Source of the DNA: Planctomycetaceae bacterium
GTDB lineage: Bacteria; Planctomycetota; Planctomycetia; Pirellulales; Thermoguttaceae
Assembly: GCA_031256755.1 (NCBI GenBank)
Contig: JAIRPZ010000014.1
Coordinates: 1-7,866, forward strand
DNA: 7,866 bases
Direction of reading: 5' to 3'
Shown here: piece after piece, positions 1 through 5,285 of the stretch
How the letters are laid out: every line of letters starts with the position of its first letter
How positions within the stretch are numbered: position 1 is the stretch's first letter
Translations under genes and position numbers: made by a program
The notes under the pieces: model-generated
Seen by the model: only the letters and a program-made list of their open reading frames with translations
Databases searched by the model: none
What the model was told of the DNA's origin: nothing

Positions 1-18
1 AATCCTGCCAATCCTGTC
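1..18. repeat. Imperfect tandem 9-bp repeat
   Basis: Two adjacent copies of a 9-mer, AATCCTGCC and AATCCTGTC, differ at one base. The array may continue to the left of the window, since it begins at the first base, and it decays rightwards into AAAATTCCTCCC. Short ATCCTG-type tandem repeats occur between genes in many bacteria; the function here is unknown. With only two copies visible, this could be chance. Confidence 0.4.
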
Positions 19-60
19 AAAATTCCTCCCTCTGCGGGCTGCGTCTTCCGGTTTTCCGTA

Positions 61-90
61 TTGACGAGATTCCCTGAAACCGGTTATAAT
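61..90 (+). promoter_or_regulatory. Near-consensus sigma70-type promoter for the oxidoreductase gene
   Basis: A -35 hexamer TTGACG (61-66) and a perfect -10 TATAAT (85-90) are separated by 18 bp. Transcription would start near 97, leaving a leader of about 32 nt that carries the GGAG ribosome binding site at 119-122. This is the best promoter match in the window. No clear operator half-sites are visible around it. Confidence 0.7.
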
Positions 91-118
91 CGGTTTCCGT
101 TGATTTTTTAACCCTGAT

Positions 119-122
119 GGAG
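119..122 (+). promoter_or_regulatory. Ribosome binding site that decides the oxidoreductase start
   Basis: GGAG ends 6 nt before the ATG at 129. It overlaps the in-frame upstream ATG at 117, so that ATG has no ribosome binding site of its own. This favours 129 as the true start and leaves a short Tat n-region. Confidence 0.6.
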
Positions 123-128
123 ATTTTT

Positions 129-1439
129 ATGACGGCGAAACGTTCATGGCGGAAATTATCCCGCCGCAATTTTATTCAGACCGCCGCTGCGGCTGCGGCA
201 GCACCGTTTGTGATTCCCGCTTCGGCAATCGGTGCAGACGGCGAAACCGCTCCAAGTGAGCGGATTACGGTCGGGCATATCGGTGTCGGAGGCAGAGGCG
301 GCGGGATTTTCCGGCACGTGCAGCCGCATAAAGCCGCCCAAAGCGTCGCCGCTGCCGACTGTTTCAAAAGCCGCCGCGAAGGTTTTGCCGCCGTCTGCAA
401 AGGAAAAGCATACGCCGATTTCCGCGAAATCCTCGCCAGAGACGACGTGGACGCAGTGATTATCGCGACACCTGACCACTGGCACGTGCCGGCTGCCCTC
501 GCTGCCGCCAAAGCAAAGAAACACGTCTATCTCGAAAAACCGCTCGGTTTGACGATTGAACAGAATCTGATGCTGCAAAAAGCATTCGCCGGCACGGGAC
601 TCGTTTTCCAATACGGCACGCAGCAGCGCAGTATGGAGAAATGCCGGCATGCCTGTGCGCTGGTGCGCAGCGGAGTCCTCGGCAAAATCACCGCCATTGA
701 AGTCGATGCACCTAACGGCGGCAAGGGCGGTTCGGCAGCAGAAGCACCGGTTCCGCCCGACCTCGGCGAAGACGGCTATGAAATGTGGGTCGGTCCGGCA
801 CCGAAAAAACCGTTCACGCCAGACCGCTGCAAGCCGCCCGGAACGTATTGGATTTACGACTACTCGGTCGGTTATCTCGGCGGCTGGGGAGCGCATCCGC
901 TTGACCTGATGGTTTGGGGAAGCGATGCGGATTTGTCGGGCATCATCACGGTCGAAGGAACCGGCGACGTTCCGGCGGAAGGGCTTTACGATACCGTTTA
1001 TAACTGGAACATGAAAATCAAACTCGGCGAAGTGGATTTCACGTTCAGGACCGGCAGCGACCGGACGCGGTTCATCGGCGAGCGCGGCTGGATTGAAACG
1101 GGAAGACATTGGGAAAAGGCGGGCGACCCGGAATTGCTGAAAGTGCCGGTTGACGCATACGAAGTGCTTCGTTTGCCGAAGCGGGATGCGGCGGCGGTTC
1201 AGAACCTTGCCGGGGATTCTCACAGCGGCGATTTTATTGCGGCTATCAAAACGGGAACGGCGGCGGTTTCTACGCTGAAAGACGCGGTGCGGAGCGACAA
1301 TATCACTCAACTCTGCGATATTGCGGTGCGGACGAAATCGGCGGTGAAGTGGGACCCGGTCAGGTTTCAGTTGGTTGACGCAACGCCGGAACAGACGAAA
1401 ATGCTGTCGCGTCCGATGCGTGAACCGTGGACGCTGTAA
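129..1439 (+). CDS. Tat-exported Gfo/Idh/MocA family oxidoreductase
   Basis: A 436-residue NAD(P)-dependent dehydrogenase-like protein, probably acting on a sugar or sugar derivative outside the cytoplasm; the substrate cannot be told from sequence. The N-terminus has a twin-arginine signal (SRRNFIQ, residues 11-17), an alanine-rich hydrophobic stretch and a likely cleavage site near ASA/IGA (31-36). The Rossmann fold follows with GVGGRG (52-57), ATPDHWH (113-119) and the family EKP motif (136-138), whose lysine is the usual catalytic residue. The C-terminal domain carries GAHPLD (254-259), with a candidate catalytic histidine 256, and ends in the RPMREPW tail typical of planctomycete and Bacteroidetes members. 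Length is normal. It has its own strong promoter and looks monocistronic. An in-frame ATG at 117 would add four residues but lacks a ribosome binding site. The family call is secure; the specific reaction is unknown. Confidence 0.93.
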   Translation: MTAKRSWRKLSRRNFIQTAAAAAAAPFVIPASAIGADGETAPSERITVGHIGVGGRGGGIFRHVQPHKAAQSVAAADCFKSRREGFAAVCKGKAYADFREILARDDVDAVIIATPDHWHVPAALAAAKAKKHVYLEKPLGLTIEQNLMLQKAFAGTGLVFQYGTQQRSMEKCRHACALVRSGVLGKITAIEVDAPNGGKGGSAAEAPVPPDLGEDGYEMWVGPAPKKPFTPDRCKPPGTYWIYDYSVGYLGGWGAHPLDLMVWGSDADLSGIITVEGTGDVPAEGLYDTVYNWNMKIKLGEVDFTFRTGSDRTRFIGERGWIETGRHWEKAGDPELLKVPVDAYEVLRLPKRDAAAVQNLAGDSHSGDFIAAIKTGTAAVSTLKDAVRSDNITQLCDIAVRTKSAVKWDPVRFQLVDATPEQTKMLSRPMREPWTL

Positions 1440-1493
1440 GAACATCGCCGGCAGACAGGCAGCGGCAGGGGGGGCTTTGATTTTTTCGGAATG

Positions 1494-1502
1494 TGGTACA
1501 AT
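1494..1502 (+). promoter_or_regulatory. Extended -10 promoter element for rpsJ
   Basis: TGG directly precedes TACAAT (1497-1502), giving the TGN extended -10 arrangement. A possible -35, TTGATT (1477-1482), is only 14 bp away, so the extended -10 would carry most of the recognition. Transcription would start near 1509, with a 5' leader of about 62 nt to the GTG at 1571. Confidence 0.4.
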
Positions 1503-1556
1503 GACTGCTGATTCAGACGGTTTGGATGCTCTGCAAGCGGGCATCGGGAAGTTTTT

Positions 1557-1563
1557 GGAGGAG
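1557..1563 (+). promoter_or_regulatory. Strong Shine-Dalgarno that fixes a GTG start for rpsJ
   Basis: GGAGGAG lies 7 nt before the GTG at 1571. The reading frame is open further upstream, but the extra residues do not resemble S10, and this site supports the GTG. It is the strongest ribosome binding site in the window and contrasts with rplC just downstream, which has none. Confidence 0.75.
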
Positions 1564-1570
1564 AATCGAC

Positions 1571-1900
1571 GTGGCAGCAGCCGGAAGAGAAATTATCAGG
1601 ATTAGAATGGAAGCGTTTGATCATGCAGTGCTTGACCAAAGTGCCGCCGAGATCGTTGACACCGCAAAGCGTACCGGTTCGGATGTGCATGGACCTATTC
1701 CGCTTCCGACCCGGATAGAGCGGTACACAGTTCTTTCCAGTCCGCATGTCGATAAAAAAGCCCGTCAGCAGTACGAAATCCGTACGCACAAGCGGGTCAT
1801 CGACATTGTCAATGCCGTAGCGAAAACGATTGATGCTCTCAACAAACTGAATCTTCCTGCCGGTGTGGACATCAAGATTAAAGCCACCGGCAAGAGATAG
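1571..1900 (+). CDS. rpsJ: 30S ribosomal protein S10
   Basis: A 109-residue S10 protein, a component of the 30S head near the A site and, in many bacteria, the NusE partner of NusB in antitermination. Diagnostic stretches are FDHAVLDQSAAEIVDTAKRTG (about residues 16-36, with the family's conserved D, Q and TAKRTG), GPIPLPTR (41-48) and YEIRTHKRVIDIV (68-80). Most S10 proteins are about 102 residues, so this has only a short N-terminal addition. The start is a GTG preceded by GGAGGAG at a 7-nt spacing; the alternative ATG at residue 13 would cut the first beta strand. S10 normally opens the S10 operon, and rplC follows here as expected, but after an unusually long 142-nt gap. Confidence 0.97.
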   Translation: MAAAGREIIRIRMEAFDHAVLDQSAAEIVDTAKRTGSDVHGPIPLPTRIERYTVLSSPHVDKKARQQYEIRTHKRVIDIVNAVAKTIDALNKLNLPAGVDIKIKATGKR

Positions 1901-1918
1901 TGCGGCGGAAAGCAGCGC

Positions 1919-1950
1919 GGCGGGAGGTGTGCGGAACGAGACATCCCGTT
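1919..1950 (+). terminator. Interrupted hairpin between rpsJ and rplC
   Basis: CGGGA (1921-1925) pairs with TCCCG (1944-1948). After a mismatch GT (1927-1928) pairs with AC (1941-1942), and two outer G-U pairs are possible. The loop is about 8 nt. It is followed by TTAAAATG rather than a run of T, so it is a poor intrinsic terminator. It could equally be a leader structure of the rplC transcript or a processing site. No match to a known ribosomal-protein autoregulatory leader was recognised. Confidence 0.3.
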
Positions 1951-2018
1951 AAAATGAAATCGTTACAATAAAGTTTTCAGACAAAAATAACCATCAGCAA
2001 CGTTTTTAGACCGGCAGT

Positions 2019-2027
2019 TGCTATAAA
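2019..2027 (+). promoter_or_regulatory. Extended -10 promoter element for rplC
   Basis: TGC directly precedes TATAAA (2022-2027), a TGN extended -10. No convincing -35 sits 16-18 bp upstream. Transcription would start near 2034, leaving only about 9 nt before the ATG at 2043, too short for a Shine-Dalgarno. A second -10-like TACAAT lies at 1964-1969 and could give a longer leader. Confidence 0.35.
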
Positions 2028-2042
2028 TTGCCGCAAATTGTT

Positions 2043-2765
2043 ATGTCAATCGGATTATTGGGACAAAAAATCGGATGCACACAACTGTACACAGAAACCG
2101 GCGAAGTGATTCCGGTAACGGTGATTCAGGCGGGACCTTGCAGTGTTTTGCAACTGCGGACACTGAAAAAAGACGGATATGAAGCCGTCCAACTTGGTTT
2201 CCGGGACAAGGCACGCAGCCGTGCGATCAAATCAGAACGCGGTCACGTTGCGGCTATTGAAAGCAAACGCCGCAAACAGCGGGCATCTGCCGGTTTTGAA
2301 CCGGTTCCGAAAGCCAATTGCGAACCGAAAAAAATTATCCGGGAATTCCGTATACCGACCGGTGGTTTTGCGGTCGGTCAGGAATTGACGGTTGAGGTTT
2401 TCGATCAGATTTTGTCGGTGGATGTGACGGCGATCAGCAAGGGCTGCGGGTATGCCGGTGTGATGAAACGTCATAATTTTTCCGGTCAGCGGGCAACGCA
2501 TGGTGTCAAGAAGTGTCACCGTCATCTCGGCAGTTCCGGCTGCTCCGCATTTCCAAGCCGGACTCAAAAAGGACAGCGGATGCCGGGGCAGTACGGCAAC
2601 GAACAGGTTACCGTGAAGAACCAAAAGGTCGTGATGATTGATAAAGAAAATCATCTGATTGTGATCCGCGGGGCGGTGCCTGGTCCGCGGGGCGGTTATG
2701 TCCGGGTCAAGCCGACCAATATCCTGCCGGTACCGAAAACAAACCCATGGAAGTTGAATAAGTAA
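2043..2765 (+). CDS. rplC: 50S ribosomal protein L3
   Basis: A 240-residue L3 protein, an early-assembly protein of the 50S subunit that reaches towards the peptidyl transferase centre. The N-terminus MSIGLLGQKIGCTQLY matches the family start, which is why ATG 2043 is preferred over the in-frame TTG at 2028. Further hallmarks are VMKRHNFSGQ (residues 140-149), the SRTQKGQRMPGQYGNEQVTV stretch and GAVPGPRGGYV near the end, which includes the conserved loop. Length is at the upper end of the normal range. There is no Shine-Dalgarno before the ATG. The expected next gene, rplD, is absent; a STAS-domain gene with its own promoter follows instead. Identity is secure. Confidence 0.97.
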   Translation: MSIGLLGQKIGCTQLYTETGEVIPVTVIQAGPCSVLQLRTLKKDGYEAVQLGFRDKARSRAIKSERGHVAAIESKRRKQRASAGFEPVPKANCEPKKIIREFRIPTGGFAVGQELTVEVFDQILSVDVTAISKGCGYAGVMKRHNFSGQRATHGVKKCHRHLGSSGCSAFPSRTQKGQRMPGQYGNEQVTVKNQKVVMIDKENHLIVIRGAVPGPRGGYVRVKPTNILPVPKTNPWKLNK

Positions 2766-2771
2766 TGATAA

Positions 2772-2784
2772 GCCGGCAGCCGGC
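2772..2784 (+). terminator. Short hairpin after rplC
   Basis: GCCGG (2772-2776) and CCGGC (2780-2784) form a perfect 5-bp stem around a CAG loop, starting 7 nt after the rplC stop. The following bases, GTTCACTTT, are only partly T-rich, so it is a weak intrinsic terminator candidate. Its place between a ribosomal gene and an unrelated gene with its own promoter supports a termination role. Confidence 0.35.
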
Positions 2785-2820
2785 GTTCACTTTACATCGC
2801 AATACGAAAATATTTCGGCG

Positions 2821-2848
2821 TTGTAATTATCTGATATTTCTGTAAAAT
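2821..2848 (+). promoter_or_regulatory. Promoter for the STAS/BatE-like gene pair
   Basis: A -35 TTGTAA (2821-2826) and a -10 TAAAAT (2843-2848) are separated by 16 bp. The predicted transcription start falls at about 2855, on the ATG itself, so the mRNA is probably leaderless or nearly so. There is no Shine-Dalgarno before the ATG, which agrees with this. Confidence 0.55.
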
Positions 2849-2854
2849 CACTCA

Positions 2855-3220
2855 ATGTCAGCAGGAATTTTGGACAATTATAAAATGGATTTTTCGGAAA
2901 ACGGAGATACCCTGTGCTGTTTTTTTTCAGGACGGCTTGACGGGTCGGTGTGTTCGGAAATCGAACCGGGTTTGCTGTGCCGTGTAGACAATTTTAAGCA
3001 GAATCGTCCGGGTATTGCTCTGGTGTTTGATCTTGCCGAAGTTGATTATATTTCGTCGGCTTTTTTGCGGTTATGTTTGATCCATTGTAAATCCGTCGGT
3101 AAAAATTATTTTTCCGTTGTCAATACGTCGGAAGAAATCCATAAAGTTTTCCACATTTCCGGTTTTTCAGAAATCATGAACGTTTCTCAAATTCCGCAGG
3201 TATCGCACGATCTATGTTAA
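2855..3220 (+). CDS. STAS-domain protein, anti-sigma-factor-antagonist type
   Basis: A 121-residue cytoplasmic protein made of a single STAS domain, the fold of SpoIIAA/RsbV antagonists that are switched by phosphorylation and bind anti-sigma or partner-switching kinases. Visible features are the opening strand with FSGRLDGS (residues 24-31), the signature VFDLAEVDYISSAFLRL (57-73), with D64 and adjacent S67/S68 as the likely phosphorylation site, and a closing FHISGFSEIMNV (99-110), the usual helix before the last strand. No partner kinase or phosphatase gene is adjacent. ATG 2855 lies where the transcript should begin; ATG 2885, residue 11, is an alternative start that would keep the whole domain. 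The gene overlaps the next by 7 nt. The fold is secure; the sigma-factor link is inferred. Confidence 0.85.
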   Translation: MSAGILDNYKMDFSENGDTLCCFFSGRLDGSVCSEIEPGLLCRVDNFKQNRPGIALVFDLAEVDYISSAFLRLCLIHCKSVGKNYFSVVNTSEEIHKVFHISGFSEIMNVSQIPQVSHDLC

Positions 3221-3966
3221 AGCGGCTGTTGTATTTGTTGTTTCTGCCGGTTTTTTTCGGATGCTCATCGTCTTCAAAAGAGTTCGCAGCATTTCATGAT
3301 GCCCAGTCGGCTTTTGAATCCGGTGCTTTCCTGCAAGCCGCCGATCTTTATCAAGACCTTGCCGGTCAGGGATTCAAGAGCGGAGCGGTTTATTACAATC
3401 TCGGCAATACTTGGGCTAAAGCCGGAGAGCCGGGAAAAGCCGCCGCAGCGTATCTTCTTGCGAAACGGTACATTCCCAACGATCCGCAACTGAATGCCAA
3501 TTTGCAGGAAGTTCTGAAAGAAAACGGAGGTTTGCCTGCCGTTTCCGAAAAACCGTTGTTTGAACACATTTTTTTCTGGCAGAATTCCATTGGAATTCAA
3601 ACGAAAATTGCGGTTTCCCTGTTTTTTTCGGTTCTGACATTTTTCGGCGGCGTTCTTGCCCTGTTTTGGAAAAAACAGCGGCTGAAACAGATCGTTTTTT
3701 ATGCGGTGTTATTGACTTTATTGACGGTGTGTTCCGCCGGATATGATTGGTACCGCTACGATTTTCTCCGCAATGTGATTGTTGTTGAAAAAAATGCGAT
3801 GCCGCGAAAAGGAAATTCGGAACAGTATGAGCCGGTTTTTGTTTCGCCGATCCTTTTCGGGACAACGGCAACTGTGCTTGATGAGCGTTCCGAATGGTAT
3901 TTTCTCCGTTTCCCCGGCGGTCTGGAAGGATGGCTGCCGAAAATTCAAACGCAGCGGCTGGAATAG
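3214..3966 (+). CDS. BatE-like lipoprotein with TPR, two membrane helices and SH3-like domain
   Basis: A 250-residue envelope protein. It begins with a hydrophobic signal ending in VFFGC, a plausible lipobox with cysteine 17, although the -3 residue is not the usual leucine. A TPR region follows (about residues 24-91), the clearest repeat being YYNLGNTWAKAGEPGKAAAAY (60-80). Two hydrophobic helices at about 131-151 and 160-176 could be membrane segments, and the C-terminus (about 189-250) resembles a bacterial SH3 domain ending WYFLRFPGGLEGWLPK. TPR, two helices and SH3 together is the layout of BatE proteins from Bacteroides-aerotolerance operons, which usually sit with the von Willebrand-type BatA/B and BatD genes. 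None of those is here, so this is an orphan. ATGTTAA shares its bases with the STAS stop, suggesting translational coupling. Function is unproven. Confidence 0.75.
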   Translation: MLKRLLYLLFLPVFFGCSSSSKEFAAFHDAQSAFESGAFLQAADLYQDLAGQGFKSGAVYYNLGNTWAKAGEPGKAAAAYLLAKRYIPNDPQLNANLQEVLKENGGLPAVSEKPLFEHIFFWQNSIGIQTKIAVSLFFSVLTFFGGVLALFWKKQRLKQIVFYAVLLTLLTVCSAGYDWYRYDFLRNVIVVEKNAMPRKGNSEQYEPVFVSPILFGTTATVLDERSEWYFLRFPGGLEGWLPKIQTQRLE

Positions 3967-3984
3967 CCGCTGCCGGTAAGTTTC

Positions 3985-3990
3985 TACAGT
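3985..3990 (+). promoter_or_regulatory. Weak -10-like element before apgM
   Basis: TACAGT ends 5 nt before the ATG at 3996, the same placement as the -10 elements before the STAS and histidine kinase genes. No -35 is recognisable, and the gene may simply be read through from the STAS/BatE-like promoter. Reported because the spacing recurs. Confidence 0.2.
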
Positions 3991-3995
3991 TAACT

Positions 3996-5240
3996 ATGAA
4001 ATACGTCATCATTATCCCGGACGGTGCTGCTGATCTGCCGATGGAAACACTCGGCAACCGGACACCGCTGCAAGCGGCACGCCTTCCGCACACTCAAAAA
4101 CTCGCCCGGCAGGGCATCACCGGACAATCTCTTTACGTTCCCGAAGGAATGCCTCCCGGCTCTGATGTTGCCTCGCTCGGACTTTTCGGCTACAACCCGT
4201 CCCTTTATTATTCGGGACGCGCACCGCTCGAAGCCGCTGCCCAAAAAATCGTTCTCGGCGATCACGATTGGGCGGTTCGGTGTAATCTTGTTACGATTGA
4301 ACAGGGGAAAATGGTTTCTTTCACTGCCGGACAAATTTCCAGTGAAGAAGCCGCGGAAATCATCCAAACGATGAATGAGGAATTGTCCGGCTGTTTTGCC
4401 GGTTCTCCGTGTATTGAATTCCATGCCGGAGTCGGCTACCGCCATTTGCTGATTGTGCGGCGAAGCGGCGAAGCGTTTTTCAATCAGGAATCCAAGACCT
4501 GTCCGCCGCATGATTACACGGATCAGCCGGTTGAGCAAGCCCTGCCGGACGGTCCGGGCAGTCCGTTTCTGCGGGAACTGATGAACGAAAGCCGGAAAAT
4601 TCTTGCGGAACATGCAGTGAATAAAAAACGGAAAAGGGAAGGAAAATTGCCTGCAACTCAAATCTGGCTTTGGGGACAGGGGCAAAGGACTTCCGTTCCG
4701 CTTCTGCGTTTTCAGAACGGACAAAGAAAGAAGCCGCCGCAAAACGGTGCGATGATTACGGCGGTTGATCTTTTGCGGGGCATTGCTGAAAGTATCGGCT
4801 TGACCAATATCTGTGTTCCCGGAGCGACGGCTTATTTTGATACGGATTATGCGGCAAAAGCCCGCTATGCGGTCGAAGCGTTGAAAGAGTTTGATCTTGT
4901 CTGTATTCACATTGAAGCACCGGACGAGGCGGGACACGAAGGCAATGCTGAAGAAAAAATCCGGGCGTTGGAACAGATTGACGAAAAAATTGTCGCACCG
5001 GTTGCTGATGCGCTGCGGTCTTACGGAGAATGGACGTTGTTTTATTCGCCGGATCATCCGACTCCGTGTGCTTTGAAAACGCACACACGGGGACATGTTC
5101 CTTGGTTTGTATCGGGGAGTTCCGTACCGGCGCAAGACCGGCTTTATGACGAGCAATCGGCTTCTGAATCGGGACGCAGTTTTGACTGCGGCTGGGAACT
5201 GCTGCCGTCAATCTGGCAGCCGCCGGAGTTTTTCGGGTAA
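3996..5240 (+). CDS. apgM: Archaeal-type cofactor-independent phosphoglycerate mutase / proposed homoserine kinase
   Basis: A 414-residue cytoplasmic member of the alkaline phosphatase superfamily. Archaeal relatives interconvert 3- and 2-phosphoglycerate in glycolysis; many bacterial relatives are annotated instead as proposed homoserine kinases of threonine synthesis, and sequence alone does not separate the two. Metal and catalytic motifs are intact: IPDGAAD (7-13, D9), the nucleophile region GSDVAS (55-60, S56), PGATAYFDTDY (275-285), EAPDEAGHEG (307-316, D310 and H314) and SPDHPTP (351-357, D353 and H354), followed by KTHTRGHVP (361-369). Length is typical. The frame is open upstream to 3894, but that part overlaps the BatE-like gene and is not family-like; MKYVIIIPDG is the normal start. 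There is no good Shine-Dalgarno. It lies 29 bp after the BatE-like gene. No thr genes are nearby. Confidence 0.9.
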   Translation: MKYVIIIPDGAADLPMETLGNRTPLQAARLPHTQKLARQGITGQSLYVPEGMPPGSDVASLGLFGYNPSLYYSGRAPLEAAAQKIVLGDHDWAVRCNLVTIEQGKMVSFTAGQISSEEAAEIIQTMNEELSGCFAGSPCIEFHAGVGYRHLLIVRRSGEAFFNQESKTCPPHDYTDQPVEQALPDGPGSPFLRELMNESRKILAEHAVNKKRKREGKLPATQIWLWGQGQRTSVPLLRFQNGQRKKPPQNGAMITAVDLLRGIAESIGLTNICVPGATAYFDTDYAAKARYAVEALKEFDLVCIHIEAPDEAGHEGNAEEKIRALEQIDEKIVAPVADALRSYGEWTLFYSPDHPTPCALKTHTRGHVPWFVSGSSVPAQDRLYDEQSASESGRSFDCGWELLPSIWQPPEFFG

Positions 5241-5241
5241 A

Positions 5242-5266
5242 GGGCAAAGTAGCATTCGCCTTTTTT
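5242..5266 (+). terminator. Possible weak intrinsic terminator after apgM
   Basis: GGGC (5242-5245) can pair with GCCT (5258-5261), using one G-U pair. A mismatch and two A-T pairs extend the stem, and a run of six T follows (5261-5266). The stem is weak, but the T run is the clearest one just after a stop codon in the window. It directly precedes the -10 of the next gene, so terminator and promoter would be tightly packed. Confidence 0.3.
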
Positions 5267-5272
5267 CTGGTG

Positions 5273-5278
5273 TATAAT
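5273..5278 (+). promoter_or_regulatory. Consensus -10 directly before the hybrid kinase start
   Basis: A perfect TATAAT ends 7 nt before the GTG at 5286. Transcription would start near 5285, making a GTG-start mRNA leaderless. No good -35 is visible 16-18 bp upstream. GGAGGG at 5288-5293 lies inside the coding sequence under this start, and could instead serve as a Shine-Dalgarno for a CTG at 5298. Confidence 0.5.
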
Positions 5279-5285
5279 CGGTTGC

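Noticed and set aside
1444..1486. GC-rich stretch and T6 run after the oxidoreductase as a terminator
   Set aside because: No stable stem directly precedes the T run; the GCCG/CGGC pairing is short and well separated from it.
156..1544. 462-codon open frame on the - strand
   Set aside because: It lies antisense to the oxidoreductase gene, has no recognisable domain, is rich in R, H and C, and is typical of a shadow frame opposite a GC-rich gene.
1526..1570. Upstream extension of rpsJ
   Set aside because: The 15 extra residues do not resemble S10, and the strong GGAGGAG site points to GTG 1571.
3894..3995. Upstream extension of apgM into the BatE-like gene
   Set aside because: The extra residues overlap another gene's SH3-like domain in a different frame, and the family begins at MKYVIIIPDG.
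3990..5156. 388-codon open frame on the - strand
   Set aside because: Antisense to apgM, with no domain or plausible start signals, whereas the + strand protein has all family motifs.
5201..5220. Perfect 6-bp hairpin GCTGCC/GGCAGC near the end of apgM
   Set aside because: It lies within coding sequence, and the T run at 5229-5233 is 8 nt beyond the stem, so it does not fit an intrinsic terminator.
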